64,000 nucleotides of DNA, from the NCBI GenBank assembly GCA_030549335.1, contig CM060183.1:22208552-22272551 (forward strand). The letters are read 5' to 3'. How positions within the stretch are numbered: the stretch's first letter is position 1; every line of letters starts with the position of its first letter. Positions 23,819-37,300 of the stretch are shown piece after piece. The notes below the pieces were generated by a model. It saw nothing but the letters and a program-made list of their open reading frames with translations, was not told the origin of the DNA and searched no databases. The stretch is from Pontederia crassipes. Taxonomy: Eukaryota; Streptophyta; Magnoliopsida; Commelinales; Pontederiaceae. The position numbers and the translations under genes were made by a program.

Positions 23819-23950
23819 AATTGGACCGGACCGGCATGTTCAATCGCGAATCGGCCGATGATCCGGTCTGGTTGGAGTGTAAAATTATTTTTCATGTTGA
23901 ACAGGAAAAAATCGGTTGAATCGATCGTTGGACCGGGCCGGTTTAAAATA
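23819..23950. repeat. GC-rich inverted-motif block, probable transposon fragment
   Basis: Two clusters, ggaccggaccggc/gatccggtctgg and cgttggaccgggccgg, face each other about 100 bp apart in otherwise AT-rich DNA. Such blocks are common at ends of plant DNA transposons, but no TSD or matched TIR was found. Confidence 0.3.
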
Positions 23951-25722
23951 GAAAAGTTAAAAAAGAAAAAAAGATAGGAATATAAGAAAAATAAAGAAGG
24001 AAGAAATATGACATGTATAAAATTAAATAAGAATGAAAATAAAAAAGGTAAGTATTTGAAATTGTCTAACATTAAAATAGAAAATTATTAAAGGACATAA
24101 ATAAAGGAAATAAAAAGAAAAGTGTTAAAAAATTAGAAATAACAATAATTTAAGATAAACTTTATTAATATAACATCTATAATCATTAAATAATAGATAC
24201 TAAATTAGTAATAATCTATTTATATTTAAATGTTAATCATTATTATTATTTATTATTAAAACTTTTAATAAATTAAATTTTAATTTAAAGAGGGGAGTAG
24301 AAAGGTTAAATTAAATTTCTTTAGGGAGCATCTTTTTTCCCAATTGTATTTTAGTATGACGGTTGAAATGTTCACTTCATCTTAAAAAGTTGATGGTTCT
24401 GTCTAAATACTGTATGTGAATTGCAATTTTTTTTTTTTTGTTGGGGTTCGGTAGTGGGGGATTTGTTAAAGGCGCAATTTATACAACTCGCATCAAAATG
24501 TTTATTATACCGGCACGACATATCGAGTTGACGATCAAACGCTCTCTTGTAATTCTCCTAAGAAACAGAAAATTGAATAAACCATATAAATGATTCTTTT
24601 TTTTTTCTTAACAAGTGATGGAAAGCTACAAGTGAATTTGGAGGGCACGATGGCAAGAACGCCGATGACATTGAGTTTTCATATTCAGAAGCTTGATAAT
24701 TTTGACCACCTGAATTTGAAACATCAAGTATTAAAGTGAACTCTTACCAAAATTCAACCTCAATCAATCTTCTTTTAAACAGGAAACAAGCACGTACACA
24801 TTAGTAGGATTTTCGTGCCGAAATCTAAGCAGGACCGTTAAACAAACAATTGTGCAGCGGCCAAACAGCTAACTACGAATTCACATAAATGATCATCTGA
24901 ATGAACAAAGTTGTTATCCAGTCTTGTGGCAATGCAACAGTATCCTTTTTTTTATATGCATCAATGTGGCAACGTTAATATGAGTTACGGGTAGAATAGC
25001 AACATCAGCAGCTATCCTATAAATGGACACTGCCAAAAACGTTTCACTACTAATTCTTGGTCGGCTCTCAAGACAAAATTCAAGCTTGCTACTAACCAAT
25101 TGAACCAAATATATTTTTCTTAAGTCGACGAGGCAAAAGACCGCTGACTTTGGAATGAAGTCAATTACTTGGAGCTTTACGGCCCTGGATAGCACCTGCG
25201 TTCGTTATCATGTAAGGTCGCCTGTGAGGTTTGACAAACGTGAAAAGGACACCTCATATCCCAAGTTTCTAGTCTGGTTAATTTCGAATTCCCCAAATTA
25301 GAAAGCATTGGCTTACTCAGATAACTTGGTTGCATACCAAATAAGATAAGGTAAAGGACAGAGAAGACAGTGTCCCAAAAGCAGAACTCTCATTTTGACC
25401 TCTAATTTGTCCTTGATCACTTTAGTTATATAAAGGATTAGTAGAAGTCGAAGAAAAGAAAATTACTGTTTTGACGAGAAGCTGAATTTAATATGATGCA
25501 CTAAATTTAAGTCAAATAAAAAATAATTGGTGACAATAAGAAAAAAGAACTACATGTCAACCAAGAAAACTATCACAACTTGCCTCTGGTTCGTGGCACC
25601 TAGTAAACTAAAATAACACCAAATATAAAATAACAATCCACAACAAGAAGTAGAAAAGGCTCATCGTGACAAGAGTGAAGTATCCTTGTGACATTGTCAA
25701 TGTGATAAAAAAAAAATTGGGT

Positions 25723-25810
25723 GGAGTATTGACTGTTGAAAGAGCTATCTTTATCATCCATCATATGGAGTATTGACTGTTGACAGAGCCATCTTCGTTA
25801 TCCATCATCC
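25723..25810. repeat. 44-bp tandem duplication
   Basis: Two adjacent units start ggagtattgactgttga at 25723 and 25767, with a few substitutions between them. Confidence 0.85.
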
Positions 25811-26022
25811 TTCATCGCATTCTCATTTGGTATAGAAGTACTATAGCATTCAGAAGCCCCATCAGCTGCTGTCTACACAATGAATAAACCAGGCTTATGG
25901 ATTGTTTGAATACAAGGACAGAGGACGAGCCCTAGACATACACAACCAATGAACCTGACATGAAGAGAACAGGGTCCATGATCATTTTTTTATCAAAAGT
26001 AGCTGCATTGGCATGTGTGCAA

Positions 26023-26142
26023 GCACAGATAAAGGAATACCAAAAAAAACAGGTAAATGAATACTATCATCTCACATTTGCAGCACAGATAAAGGAATAC
26101 TACACAAACAGGTAAATGAATACCTATCATCTCACATTTACA
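26023..26142. repeat. 60-bp tandem duplication
   Basis: Two adjacent units start gcacagataaaggaatac at 26023 and 26083 and run through caggtaaatgaatac and tatcatctcacatt. They differ at a handful of positions. Confidence 0.9.
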
Positions 26143-27149
26143 GCACTTCACTTCTAGAACGAATCTTCTTTATGAATAATAAATGACCAAAAAATGTTTT
26201 CAGACAAACTCTACGAAAAGGATGAGAGAATAGTCATTATACTCAACTACCAAGGCGGTAACATATTCCCCTCTATGCATATGCAATATGAGGAAGGAAA
26301 TGACTGGGAACTCAAAATAATCCAGTGCATGCACATACATTATAGCATAAGAAAAGTCAGAAGCAAAGATGGACAATGTGCAGAAACCAGAATTTCACAC
26401 ATCCAGTAAGCATCCATGTAAGTGTGTATAATTTTTATTTCACAGCTGCACACAAATAAGTTTCACTAACACAATAGGTGTCCTGTATTATCATGTCACA
26501 ACATGCATGCATATTAGCATATTTATGGAAAGTTTTCAAATGGAATGTTCTGACTACATTTATCTGAAGATGGAAAGAAAATTATTAAGGATCAGTTCTT
26601 CCTTTTAACTATTTGGAAGTACTGTTCGCAGAAGTAAACAATATGGATGGCCAGGGCAGACTAGACTCTATACCCCAAAAAGTCACTTACAGCTATTTTA
26701 GAAGATAGATTACGAACCAAAACCATAAAGTTGATCTAAAGTATAAACACTTTGGAGCAGAGATCATCACCCTAATACTTCTACACAATAAAACAAGATC
26801 ATGTTCATAAAACCCTTTTTGGTTGTAATGGAGAAATCTTGACATGGTTGAATATCACCATACACTCTTTATGGGGGGACCCCCAAAAGCCTGCCCAGTT
26901 TCACCAATATATTAAAAACATTTATGGATAAGACAGTCATCAATATGGCAATGCAACAAATTTCAAAATCAGGAAATTATCGCAAAATAGGAATCGTCTT
27001 CTTAATTGTCACAATTTACTTTATTGATTATGCTCAAAAGCATCCATCCAAATGAATACTAGTAAATTAAGATGTGGAGATGGAGACCTAACAATACCTT
27101 ATAGACTTCCATATCAAATTGGAAACAAATGAAAGCAGAGTCAGACATT

Positions 27150-27178
27150 TTTTTTTTTTTGAGAAAGGGAAAAACAGT
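27150..27178 (-). mobile_element. 29-bp LINE-tail insertion with TSD
   Basis: A poly-T followed by gagaaagggaaaaacagt sits between two copies of gtcagacatt (27140-27149 and 27179-27188). Read on the minus strand it is a short 3' end plus a poly-A tail, like the other tails in this window. It is best explained as an extremely 5'-truncated LINE insertion. Confidence 0.6.
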
Positions 27179-27448
27179 GTCAGACATTATCCAACTATGA
27201 AAGATACATGAGCACAACATGTTCAAAGCTGGAACTAAATAGATTAATGCATTACATTACCAAGAATTCAAAGTTTTTTTTAGGAATGACCACCAAGATT
27301 TGGGGTTGCCATCCATGTATATATAACTATGGAGTGCTCAAACTGTACAAGTGTGGACCCCCAAAATGAGAGCTGTAAAAAGTTATATACCAAGCAATTC
27401 AAAGTTTATGGCTTCTTTTACAAAAACCACCCAAGTAATGATCATGAT

Positions 27449-27532
27449 TTCACCAACTTAAAGGAACTCTTCTCAGAAATTGGTCAACTTAAGCACTGTG
27501 CAGTTCATTATCAAAGAGATGGACGATCAAGT
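27449..27532 (+). pseudogene. Exon-sized fossil of an ALY/REF-type RRM
   Basis: Translation gives FTNLKELFSEIGQLKHCAVH followed by YQRDGRSS. This closely follows the ALY/REF (THO complex subunit 4) RRM segment that reads DIKELFSEVGDLKRY in known plant proteins. A gtaatt donor-like site follows immediately at 27533. No matching upstream or downstream exons are visible on the plus strand. It is therefore probably a fragment of a duplicated mRNA-export factor gene rather than a working gene. It lies about 850 bp beyond the ZFPL1 stop codon, on the opposite strand. Confidence 0.5.
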
Positions 27533-27793
27533 GTAATTTCTTCTTTTCTTGAACTTATAAAAAATATTTTTTCGTTATCTTTTTTGCTCCTTGGATGCTT
27601 GAGTGTTAGTCTAAGAAATGTCTAACTTATTTATACTGTTTAATCTCTGACTTATTTATACTGTTAAATTCATTTTTTCTGCACAGAAAAGACACCTTAA
27701 GTCAAGGAAATTTGCTTCATGTCTTATTCTAGAGAGTCACATAATTGGCTGGATTATCAGTCTTTTTGCCTTGTTGAGCATTTTGGTAAAGAA

Positions 27794-27982
27794 CTCCGCC
27801 TATGTTTTATAGCCGGTCCCAAGCCCGGATAAAGGAGAAGGGTTGTGTTATGCCCCGACAGCCAGCGTAAAACCCTATCGAATCTTATGAACATGGATCA
27901 ACGAAAGCGGAATGGCGTCGTATGATCCATGTAGCCGACCCCACCTAGTGGGATAAGGCTTTGTTGTTGTTGTTGTTGTTGT
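27794..27982 (+). mobile_element. SINE-like element copy 1, (TTG)n tail
   Basis: Starts ctccgcctatgttttatag, contains ccccgacagccagcg and ccgaccccacctagtggg, and ends in (ttg)n. It has the same length and the same 5' start as copies 2-4. No target duplication is visible, so one flank may be rearranged. It resembles (TTG)n-tailed plant SINEs such as Au, but the family name is not verified. Confidence 0.8.
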
Positions 27983-28382
27983 ATGTATGACCATTCTAAG
28001 AAAATTGAAACTTGGATCATTTTTCAAAGAAATGCTAATCTTAACGTCTGCAACATTATCAGGCGCGCAATAAAAGAAAATGAACTGAATGCATATGAGA
28101 GATAAACTTGTGAACAAAAAGATAAGTTACAACAAAGATACAAACTTATATTTCAAGATATAAGAAAGTTATACATTAATTCTAAGAGGCAGAAATAGTA
28201 AAGAATTTAAAAGAAATCATTTAGAGAATATTGAACATTTCCTGTCCTCTGATAATCAATCAACATTAACTACATTTGGTTTCTGCATATATGCAACTCA
28301 GTAGACAAGGCCAGAGACTGAAACGTTAGGCAAATAAATTCTGCCCAAATGACCATCTGAGAGGTTAGACAGTACCTAGCAT

Positions 28383-31300
28383 CTACTGGGGTTCATCTTC
28401 TGGTAAGTTTTCACCAAGGCTCCGCTGTGCCAAGCGGTAGTATAGTATGCCCATCGTTGCCATACATGCCCTGGATGCAGAAACAAAGCTAAGCTATAAG
28501 CTTAAGAGGACTTTTGCATTCACTCCAAATGAGAAATTAAAAACCCTGTACTGGTGATAGGTAAATATTCCAATATATGACACCACAATTTAGCTATACT
28601 ACATGAAATGATACTAAAATGTGAGTAAGCATCTTTGTTAAGTTCAGCTTACAGAAATGCCTTTGTAAACAGAACTGTAATCAGTCAAGAAGATGAGAAT
28701 GTAGTTATTGAGTATATAGCTTTCTTGGAAAATTGAATTAATCATTTAATGTGAAACAAACCAAACATAATATCTGGAGACTTTTTTAAGATGACTAACT
28801 AGGGATTTTTTTTAAGTGGAGGGATATTATTATGCAACAGCAAATATATTTAACCGTAATATCCTTGGTCCTCTTTAAGCTTAGTCATTTCTTTTTTTCT
28901 TTTCGGTACGTTGGCTAGCCGCCTGTCAGATATTCAACTACTTACTTGTCTGCTTGCCATTTTCAAAGTAAAATACCGATGACACTTTTTCGGAGTCATC
29001 CAATTAGCAGGCACATGAGAAGGAATCAACATAGACAGTTAGCTTCCCTATGAGCTTAACTTTACATGCCAGTTAATGAATGGTAAAATTGTTCATACTG
29101 CAGGTGCACAAAAACTTTTATGCAAATGTACACTGGACAAATTTAATGCTTATCTGCAATTAACAGTCTGAATTAACCATTGTGAAACATAAATTATCAT
29201 GGAATAACTCACATAAGGCAAAAGAGGTGGATAACTCACATAAGGTAACAAGAGGTGGATGACTCACATAAGGCAACAAGAGGTGGACTTACATTATTGC
29301 CATAATGAGCAAAATTTTTCTTGGATCCATCCTTGATGATCTTTGATGCCGTACACGTCCTTCATCTGTTGCAGCTTCCTTGCGTGGTGGTGCAGTCACA
29401 GGTAATGTCGGCAGTGCATTCGACCAGAAAGGTAGCAACATCCTTAAAAATTTATGGCAAAAGGGACCTGAAGTCAAAGCACTTCTATGAGTTTCTATAG
29501 AGACCAATTGTTGATCCATATACTTTTATCCAGAAATTTGGTTTCCAACAAAAAAGTTTGTTAGCAGAAAACAAAGAACTGTATGCAATAGGACATTCCC
29601 TAGATTAACGGATTGTGGTAATCAGCTTGATATATTTTCACTGTAAGATCATACTAATAGATCCAAATTACAAAGTTGTCAAAATTGGCTCCAAGCATCT
29701 GACTAATATTGAAGGAATAATTAAGCACATTATGAAGAACAAAGTTGGAGAAAAGATTGTGTTCAAGATGACAAACGAGAAGTTCTGTTTGTTTTTGCAA
29801 TTCTCAGAGATAAAGTAAACCAGTTAACAAATTTTTTAGAGGAACCAATTAACAAAATGATTGCAGATTCTCAATAAATGACAGATCTCTGAAGATAAAG
29901 GAGCAGTTTTCTTTTGGGGAAAAAAGGATGACCACCTTTTTTTTAAGAGGGGAAAGGATGACTACCAGGATTTGTGGTTTTTTTTTTTTTGAGAGAGGGA
30001 AAAGGATGACTATCAGTTAGGTTGCCATCCATAGGATTTGTGGTTGTCATCCATATATCAATGAAGACGGTCAACATGTACAAGTAAAATGCTCTCCAGC
30101 AAATAGCAGCAAACAAAAGGGGAAGAAAAAACATGAGCACCATCAGAAACCCCACTCTCGAAGAAGAAAAGAGTTGTGGTATACAATATCATCCACCTAA
30201 CAAATTGCCCACCAAAAACAACCCGATTACACTAGAGACAAATTGCCCAGGTACCGGCCAAAAAAGTCGCCATAGAAAGTCTCCAGCGCTGCCTCTGCCC
30301 ACCAGGTAGCCATAGGGACTGCCAAAATGCCTCCATTGAGGGGGGGAACGCCCATGGTGCTCGCATGCGATCAAACCTGTCTGGAGACTACACATCAAAG
30401 AATAAGTGGGCGGCGTCCTCCTACGACTCCCCACAAAAGTGGTTGTCATGTGTAAGCTCTATGAAAATGTCAGCATGTACAAGTGTGAGCTCTCAAGAGG
30501 AGAGCGACAAAAAAGAAGGGAGAAAACTACAGCCTCTAACCGAATCCTCGCTCCCGAAGAAGAAAAGAGATATAGGAGCAGTTAAAGTTAGGTCAAATCT
30601 CGAGCATTAGCAGCTGGAATCATGGGGAGATCTCTTGTGTATACCCCAATTCTACTGTGCCTTTGGACACATTGAGTGAATCTAAGAGTAATATAACAAG
30701 AAATCACTGATCTCCTCATTCTGTATCCTTAAGTTTATACTCTCACAAGAAATCCAAAAATTGTCCCAATGTCTCAGCCAGTGAGCTCAAGGATGAAAAA
30801 CTTTGCCATTGTTGTACCACTATTTCTCAAAAACAATCTTCTAGTTTGAAGTAAGATCCACATGTGTTCCCCTCATTGGAGTTCCAAATAAGTGACATAT
30901 TCTGGGATTAGGTTTTGTTCGCAGTTTCAAAGAGCCCAAAAATTTGTCCAATGTAGACTCAACTTGAGGTGATATTGAACTTCGACAACCGACAGTAAGG
31001 CACTGGAAACTCCACTTTGAAGGCGAACATCCCTCCCTCTCCTCTGAATGGGTCTATCATCCATATCAAGGGTGACATTAAAATCATCCCCAAGAACCAT
31101 GGTACCTCTATAAATGATTGTCACCCTCAACTGCTGAGTTCCTCCAGCATTGCACATCTCGTATTTACCACAGGGCAGTATATGCAAGAAAACAGGATGA
31201 AAGCCGAAAATCACAAAAGTGGTCAGAGACAGAGAGGACGGTGGAAAGATGGAAATGCAATTGAGACACTGATCATGTCAAACAAAGGCTCTGGGAGGGT

Positions 31301-34300
31301 TACTCAAACACATTTAATTCACATTTTTGCAAGTGGGCAGAGGACAGCAAATCATGTTGCATAAATTAAAGTCCCAAAATGTGGAGATTAGGGACAGGGA
31401 TAAAGTGTGTTCGGCAGTTGCTTCTTATTTCCGAGACATCACTACAAGTTGACTACTTGGGAGTGTGGGAGTGGAGGGACACAGGTGGAGAAGCTTGATA
31501 TAGAACAAGCATCGAGTCTAGTGTGAGAATTCTCCAAACAGAGGTTCATTTGAAATTGACACTCCCTGGAGGTGCACAGACAAAAAGAGATTTTCTATGG
31601 TAAGGTTGACTTTTCAAAGATATATGATTATGTTGATTGATTTTTCTTCCGGTGTTCTTTATACAGGAAGAGATTTCTAGAGAGATGGATTTCTTAAATA
31701 AAACAAAGTATATGCATTTTCTGTTTCTCGTTTTAACACATGATGAACCTACGAATGGAGTGGTTGAGTTCAACCTGAGAGAAGTGTGCACCAAGGCTTT
31801 CCACTTGCATCAATACTCTTGTACTGGCAGACAATGCTCATGTGTCGGGCATTAAATCATGACTTCCACTGATTCAGGGATGGGAGACCCTCGTTCTGTT
31901 GCTTCAATATGATGATGGCATGCTATTTTTATTGAAGTTTTTTTTTGTCTGAGGGAGGGCCGAAGTCTGTTTGTAGTAGATTGAAACTAGAGGCCAATGA
32001 AGATGGTCGTCAGATGCATTGTCACAGGCAAGGAGATCGCCAGCTAGAATGTCCAAAGAGTCCATCTGTCTCCAAGACGGTGCAAGTTCCATGGGGCATT
32101 CAACAATGAGTTTGGATCCTTGCTAATGTACCATAGCACGTTTTGCAAGTCACTCAGCGCTTATGTTGAAGTGGCATGGTACATGCAGGATGCTAAGGTG
32201 TCAGTTTGGGTTCAGGAGTTCGACAATGTCCATGAGGATTGCAAGGTTCCAGCCACTAATGGTCCAGGGATCCCGAGCAGCCTGGTGACTCTGGTTGCAT
32301 CGACTAGTAGGAGCACATCCCAGTGACCTGATGTCCAGGACATTTTGAGACAGTGTGGACTGCCTGGAGCTCTACTGCTAGCGATCCAATGCAATTATGG
32401 TCCTCTGAAGACAGCCCAAGAGCTCTTGTCAAGGCTGAATAAATTTCCTGAAGAAATGCCTTCTTTTTAATAGATTGTATGCCTTCTATTTGGTAGATAC
32501 AACAGTCAGCATGGGCCTCAACAGGAGGTCCCTGGAACATACTCGGGCATTTTCTTTCAATCAGGAATTGAAATTTCTTTGGATGAAGCACAAAGGATCT
32601 CTATCTTGGTTAATATCTCTGATGACTTTTCGGGGCTATAAGCGAATCACTCAAAATCTCCTTTCGTGCCTTTTGGAATGGAGATGGAGATGAATAGATA
32701 TGAATTAGAACAACAAACTCCAATTGGTGCTCTACCATTTAGATATCTAGGCTTGCCCCTCGCAAACAAAAAAAAAACCACAGGATTGGAGCGTCATGGT
32801 GATTTGAGAGCAAACTAGATGGATGGAACTCTAGATTATTATCGAGAGGTGGTCAATTGGTTCTCCTTCACTCTGTTAAATTTGCTATATCATTTATCGA
32901 TATCCAGAATGACAACTAGTGTGGAGTGGCACATAGAATCTCCAAGAGGAAGGTTTCCTGGGAGGGTTGGCAATGGAGTACATCTAGTGTCCAGAATGAG
33001 GTCTGCATGCCATTGACAGAAGGTGAGGATATTTGGAATCTTAGAAGGATGAATGATTCGCTCCTTGAGAAATGGTTGTGGCACATTATGGGCCCTCAGG
33101 TGGATTAATGGAGTTTCGTTTTCTTTGCTTGCTATGATCGTAAATTTTCATCAGAGCCGTGATCATCCTTATACCAGCATCCCTCTTCATTTTGGAAAGA
33201 AGCGGCTATGGTTCTTCCTAGAATCAGACCTTTGCTCTCTCTTGTGCAAGGGTTTAGTACAGAATTCAGTTCTAAAAACAAATTGGACTTCATCTGACCC
33301 TTTAGCCACATCTTTTTGGTGGTTATATGCATTGGCAGTTGATTGAAGTAGAACCTTATCTGATTACTGCGATATAATGGGGTGTGGACCCCTATTTTTT
33401 CTTCAACGCCATCAGATAAGAAAGCGGATGAATTATTTGAGAGATTTTTTAGCTTCCTTTTGGCCAGAAAAGGAGACTTTTTGACCCCGTTTGGCAACGG
33501 AACCAGGGTGGAACCGCACCCTGGTTCCTCCAAACGGGGCTCGCAGTTCTGTCAGCCAAGGCGGAACCGCGAGCTGGAACCAGGGCGCCGTGACCCCGGT
33601 TCCAGCGCTCTGGTTCCACAAAGGTGGGACTGGAGTACTGAAGCGGAACCACGAGCTTTTCTTTCTTTTTCTTTTATGTCACTTTTATTCTTAATTTCAT
33701 TTTCCTTTTTTTCTTTTCTTTTCTTTTCTTTTCTTATTTTCACTCTCACACACAATTCTCTTATAAAATAATTTATTTATTATATATAAATATTTATAAT
33801 AAAGGATTAATATAATATTATTTATTACTTATTATTTTATTAAAAAATTTAATATTTTGTTAATTATAATTAATTTTAAAAATGCTTTTTACTTGAATAC
33901 TATATTTTTTAACAAAATTTTTTCCATAAAAATTTTTAATTCTATTTTTATTAATACTAATATTATAGTTTTTAATTACAATAATCATTTTTAATTCAAA
34001 ACCCACCAAAAGTTCATCCATCACATCAACTCTCTAGTTCCTCATCACTACGTTCCACTCCATCCAAACACACCTCGAACTAATCTGTCAATTCAATTAT
34101 TCACCAAGAACTTAGGAGGAACTACGTTTCCGTTTCCAAACGCAGCCTTTACGTTGTATGGCAGGTCAGTTCACAGTTTGGAATGCCTACAAGCTGCTAA
34201 GTGTTGTTGAGGTTCAGAATGTTGGAGATCTAAAGACTGATTGCAGCCGTATCCAACAGTCCCATGCATCTTTGAGAATCTGGTTTGTTATGTGGCTGCT

Positions 34301-37300
34301 TAGAAGGCAAAGGCTACACACTCGTACATACAGGATGAGATGGGCTACTCATTTGGACTCATCTTGCGTGTTGCATGTGGATGCACTGGAGGATATTAAT
34401 CATCTATTTTTCCAATGTGTAATAGATTACAAGTTTGGACAGCACTAAGATGCAGATGAATTATTGTTCAATCAGAGACATCTTTCTGGACATCGCTCAA
34501 ATTTAGAGGCACACAGCTAGACACAAAAATCATTCATCCAGAAAAAGAAGGGGAGAGCCATTTTCTTTTATGCGGCCAATTTGTTCTCAGAGGAATGTTT
34601 GAGTATTTCAAGGTAGTCGGTGTTAACATAGAGAATATAATTTTTTTTTTTTTGAGGAGAAAAAGGATGACCACCAGAGTTGCGGTTGTCATCCATCTAT
34701 ATATATAACTATAGAGAATATAATTAAGAGTTTATTTTTGTATTAACTGTGGATAAAATCATTTGATACATCATAGATCCTCTTTGTTCACTGTCATGAG
34801 GCAAACATGCATACACACAACTAATACTAATAATAATCGACGATTGTAAAAATGACAGTCATCTTTTTCCTTCTCAACTAAAAATATTGCCTATGATCTA
34901 ACCATGCCCTTTATTACTGGGGAGGGGAGATGTGATTGTGATTTTTTAGATTCTTTGGCAGTCTGATCTATGACCCATGTTCTTTCTTTCTTTCTTCTTT
35001 TTTTTTTGAGAGAGAATTAGTTTTCAATACCTGTGGATGACGAACAATTTAGTACTCATCTTTTTCTCCTTCATATATATATATATATATATATATATAA
35101 TGTTCCTGCACTTGCACAAAATGTTGTCCGTTTTGTCTTTGTGCTCACAGTTTATCAGAACGCACATTGCTAAGTCAAGATCATATAATTGTACGGTCGG
35201 AGTGGCTCCGGTAGCATATGTAACATCCCTGTTACACGTTCGTATACTTGGTATCTCTACAATGACTTATACGTGTGAAAGTAACCCAAGATATGCCGCA
35301 AGCATTTATATAAATATATTGCCAGTGATCTGAGCTCACAAAGTAGTATTGTAAACTATTAGCCTTTGCAAAAGCTGAAAGAAATGGGCTAGAATGAAAA
35401 AGAAGAGTGCCAACAGAGTATCAGTAATATACAATGACCAGCAGTTGTTTCAGGTGGTTATATGTTCAAAGGAAGAAAAAATAAAGTAGGAACTATGCAG
35501 CAGGTTGTGACCCAATATTTTAGGGTGAACAAGGATCGCTATTGTAAAATTCCAAGACCAATGCTACACCTTAGAAGTTGTAAATTGTTGGAAACACACA
35601 TGAAAAGGAACAATAGAATGGATAGCATCCTATAACAATATCGTATTAACTTACCCCTTCTTGTATACTTTCGGTGTGTTCCATCTTCATCATCTGCATA
35701 GTAGGAGATTTCTGAATTTGGTCTGTCCGCATGGTAAGTAGTTTTTCTTGTAGTAGCACCAGGCTGTTATGTCAGAACACAGGACCAAGCATCAGACATA
35801 GTTAATATCAAGGACCATGAAACCAATTCAGACTGCCTCAACCAGGCAAACATAGCAAACCAGTCTAGCCAAAGAGGTAATTCAGTCAGTGTGCCACTAC
35901 CAGTTGATTACGTTGAGGTACTTTTTCAAATTATTAAAAGAAAACTAAGAGCTGAAATACGGAACTCAACCTAGAAGCTACAAAACTGGTATGGCACATC
36001 AGAACCAAAATGGCATGCTTCACAAGTAGTATTTTAAACCTTGATTGACAGATCCCTACCTATGCAAGAGGTGCACATTCAATTATGCACAAAAAATTTC
36101 TAAAGAGAGTCAATAATCTTCATAAGGTATATTGGAAAATACTACCACTTTGGGGGGTAGGCAGGAGGTACAGGTGGGTGTGTATTACAAAGAAATTGTT
36201 GAAGTTTTATTAGAGAGAGAATGCACTATAAAAGTTGAGGTAACTAACACTAGAAAATGGAAAAAAAAACTAGGTATCTCCTGAGAAATTTGAATTATTG
36301 CCATTGAATGGCCTCCAATCAATCACTTGAGCAAGAGATGCCTGGAAGGTCATATGCTGTTATACCACATTCATCATTGGTAATCAACACTAGAGAATCT
36401 TTAAATAAAGGCAACTAACATGCAGTATACGTAATGTATCCAATTGTTGTACTAAGTACAACATGACCAAAAGAATAATCTCATATTAGGACCTAAACCT
36501 TAATATATGTCACCATCATCTCTGATAACTTTAAATATTATAAGATGTGTTTGATTTGAACAAATTGACCTGACTAATCCCTTATGAAGTGAAATCAATG
36601 TTTACTAAATGCTTTAACTATTCAACTTAGGATATCAATGCCCTTTGAGTTCAACAACAACAACAACAAAGCCTTATCCCACTAGGTGGGGTCGGCTACA
36701 TGGATCATACGACGCCAATTCGTTGATCCATGTTCATAAGATTCGACATGATTTTATGTTGGTTGTCGGGGCCTAACACAACCCTCCTCCTTTATCCGGG
36801 CTTGGGACCGGCTATAAAATATAGGCGGAGTTAAGTTTGAGTTCAATCAAATAATTAAGTTTTTTTTAAAAGATGATGCTCAAAAGGATGCATGCCAATT
36901 AGCACAAAAAAATATAATTATCATATCTTACAGTCAAATGTTTCAACTCAATTGACACTCTCTCTGAAAAAGTTGATTGCCATGAATTTACCAACAAAAT
37001 CTAGTTATTAATAATATGTATCTTAGTTTTATTTTCATAGTTATATTTTTAATTTCAATTAGAACAGAGATTTTTGTTCTTCATCTGCTATTCAATGGTT
37101 GTGTGGGAATTAAATTTTTTCAGACTCAATTAGTGCAGAAAAAAGTATATTGATTGTAGACACGCAAGACAAGACTCACACTTAAGAGAAAATTCGTCTC
37201 TTGATCTTGCACGTACTGACTAGGACCATCAACTTCAACAATCTCTGGCTCTATACGCACTGAGGAGATAGGTCCATTGTCTTTAATAGATTCAAACGAA

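Larger units (their letters stand above)
23951..27130. other. Intergenic DNA downstream of ZFPL1, no gene seen
   Basis: No convincing coding region. A 93-codon minus frame at 24914-25195 is unrecognised and has no context. Two short tandem duplications inside this stretch are listed separately. Confidence 0.4.

Noticed and set aside
24914..25195. 93-codon minus-strand frame
   Set aside because: No motif, no start context and no neighbouring exon. Not distinguishable from a random frame.
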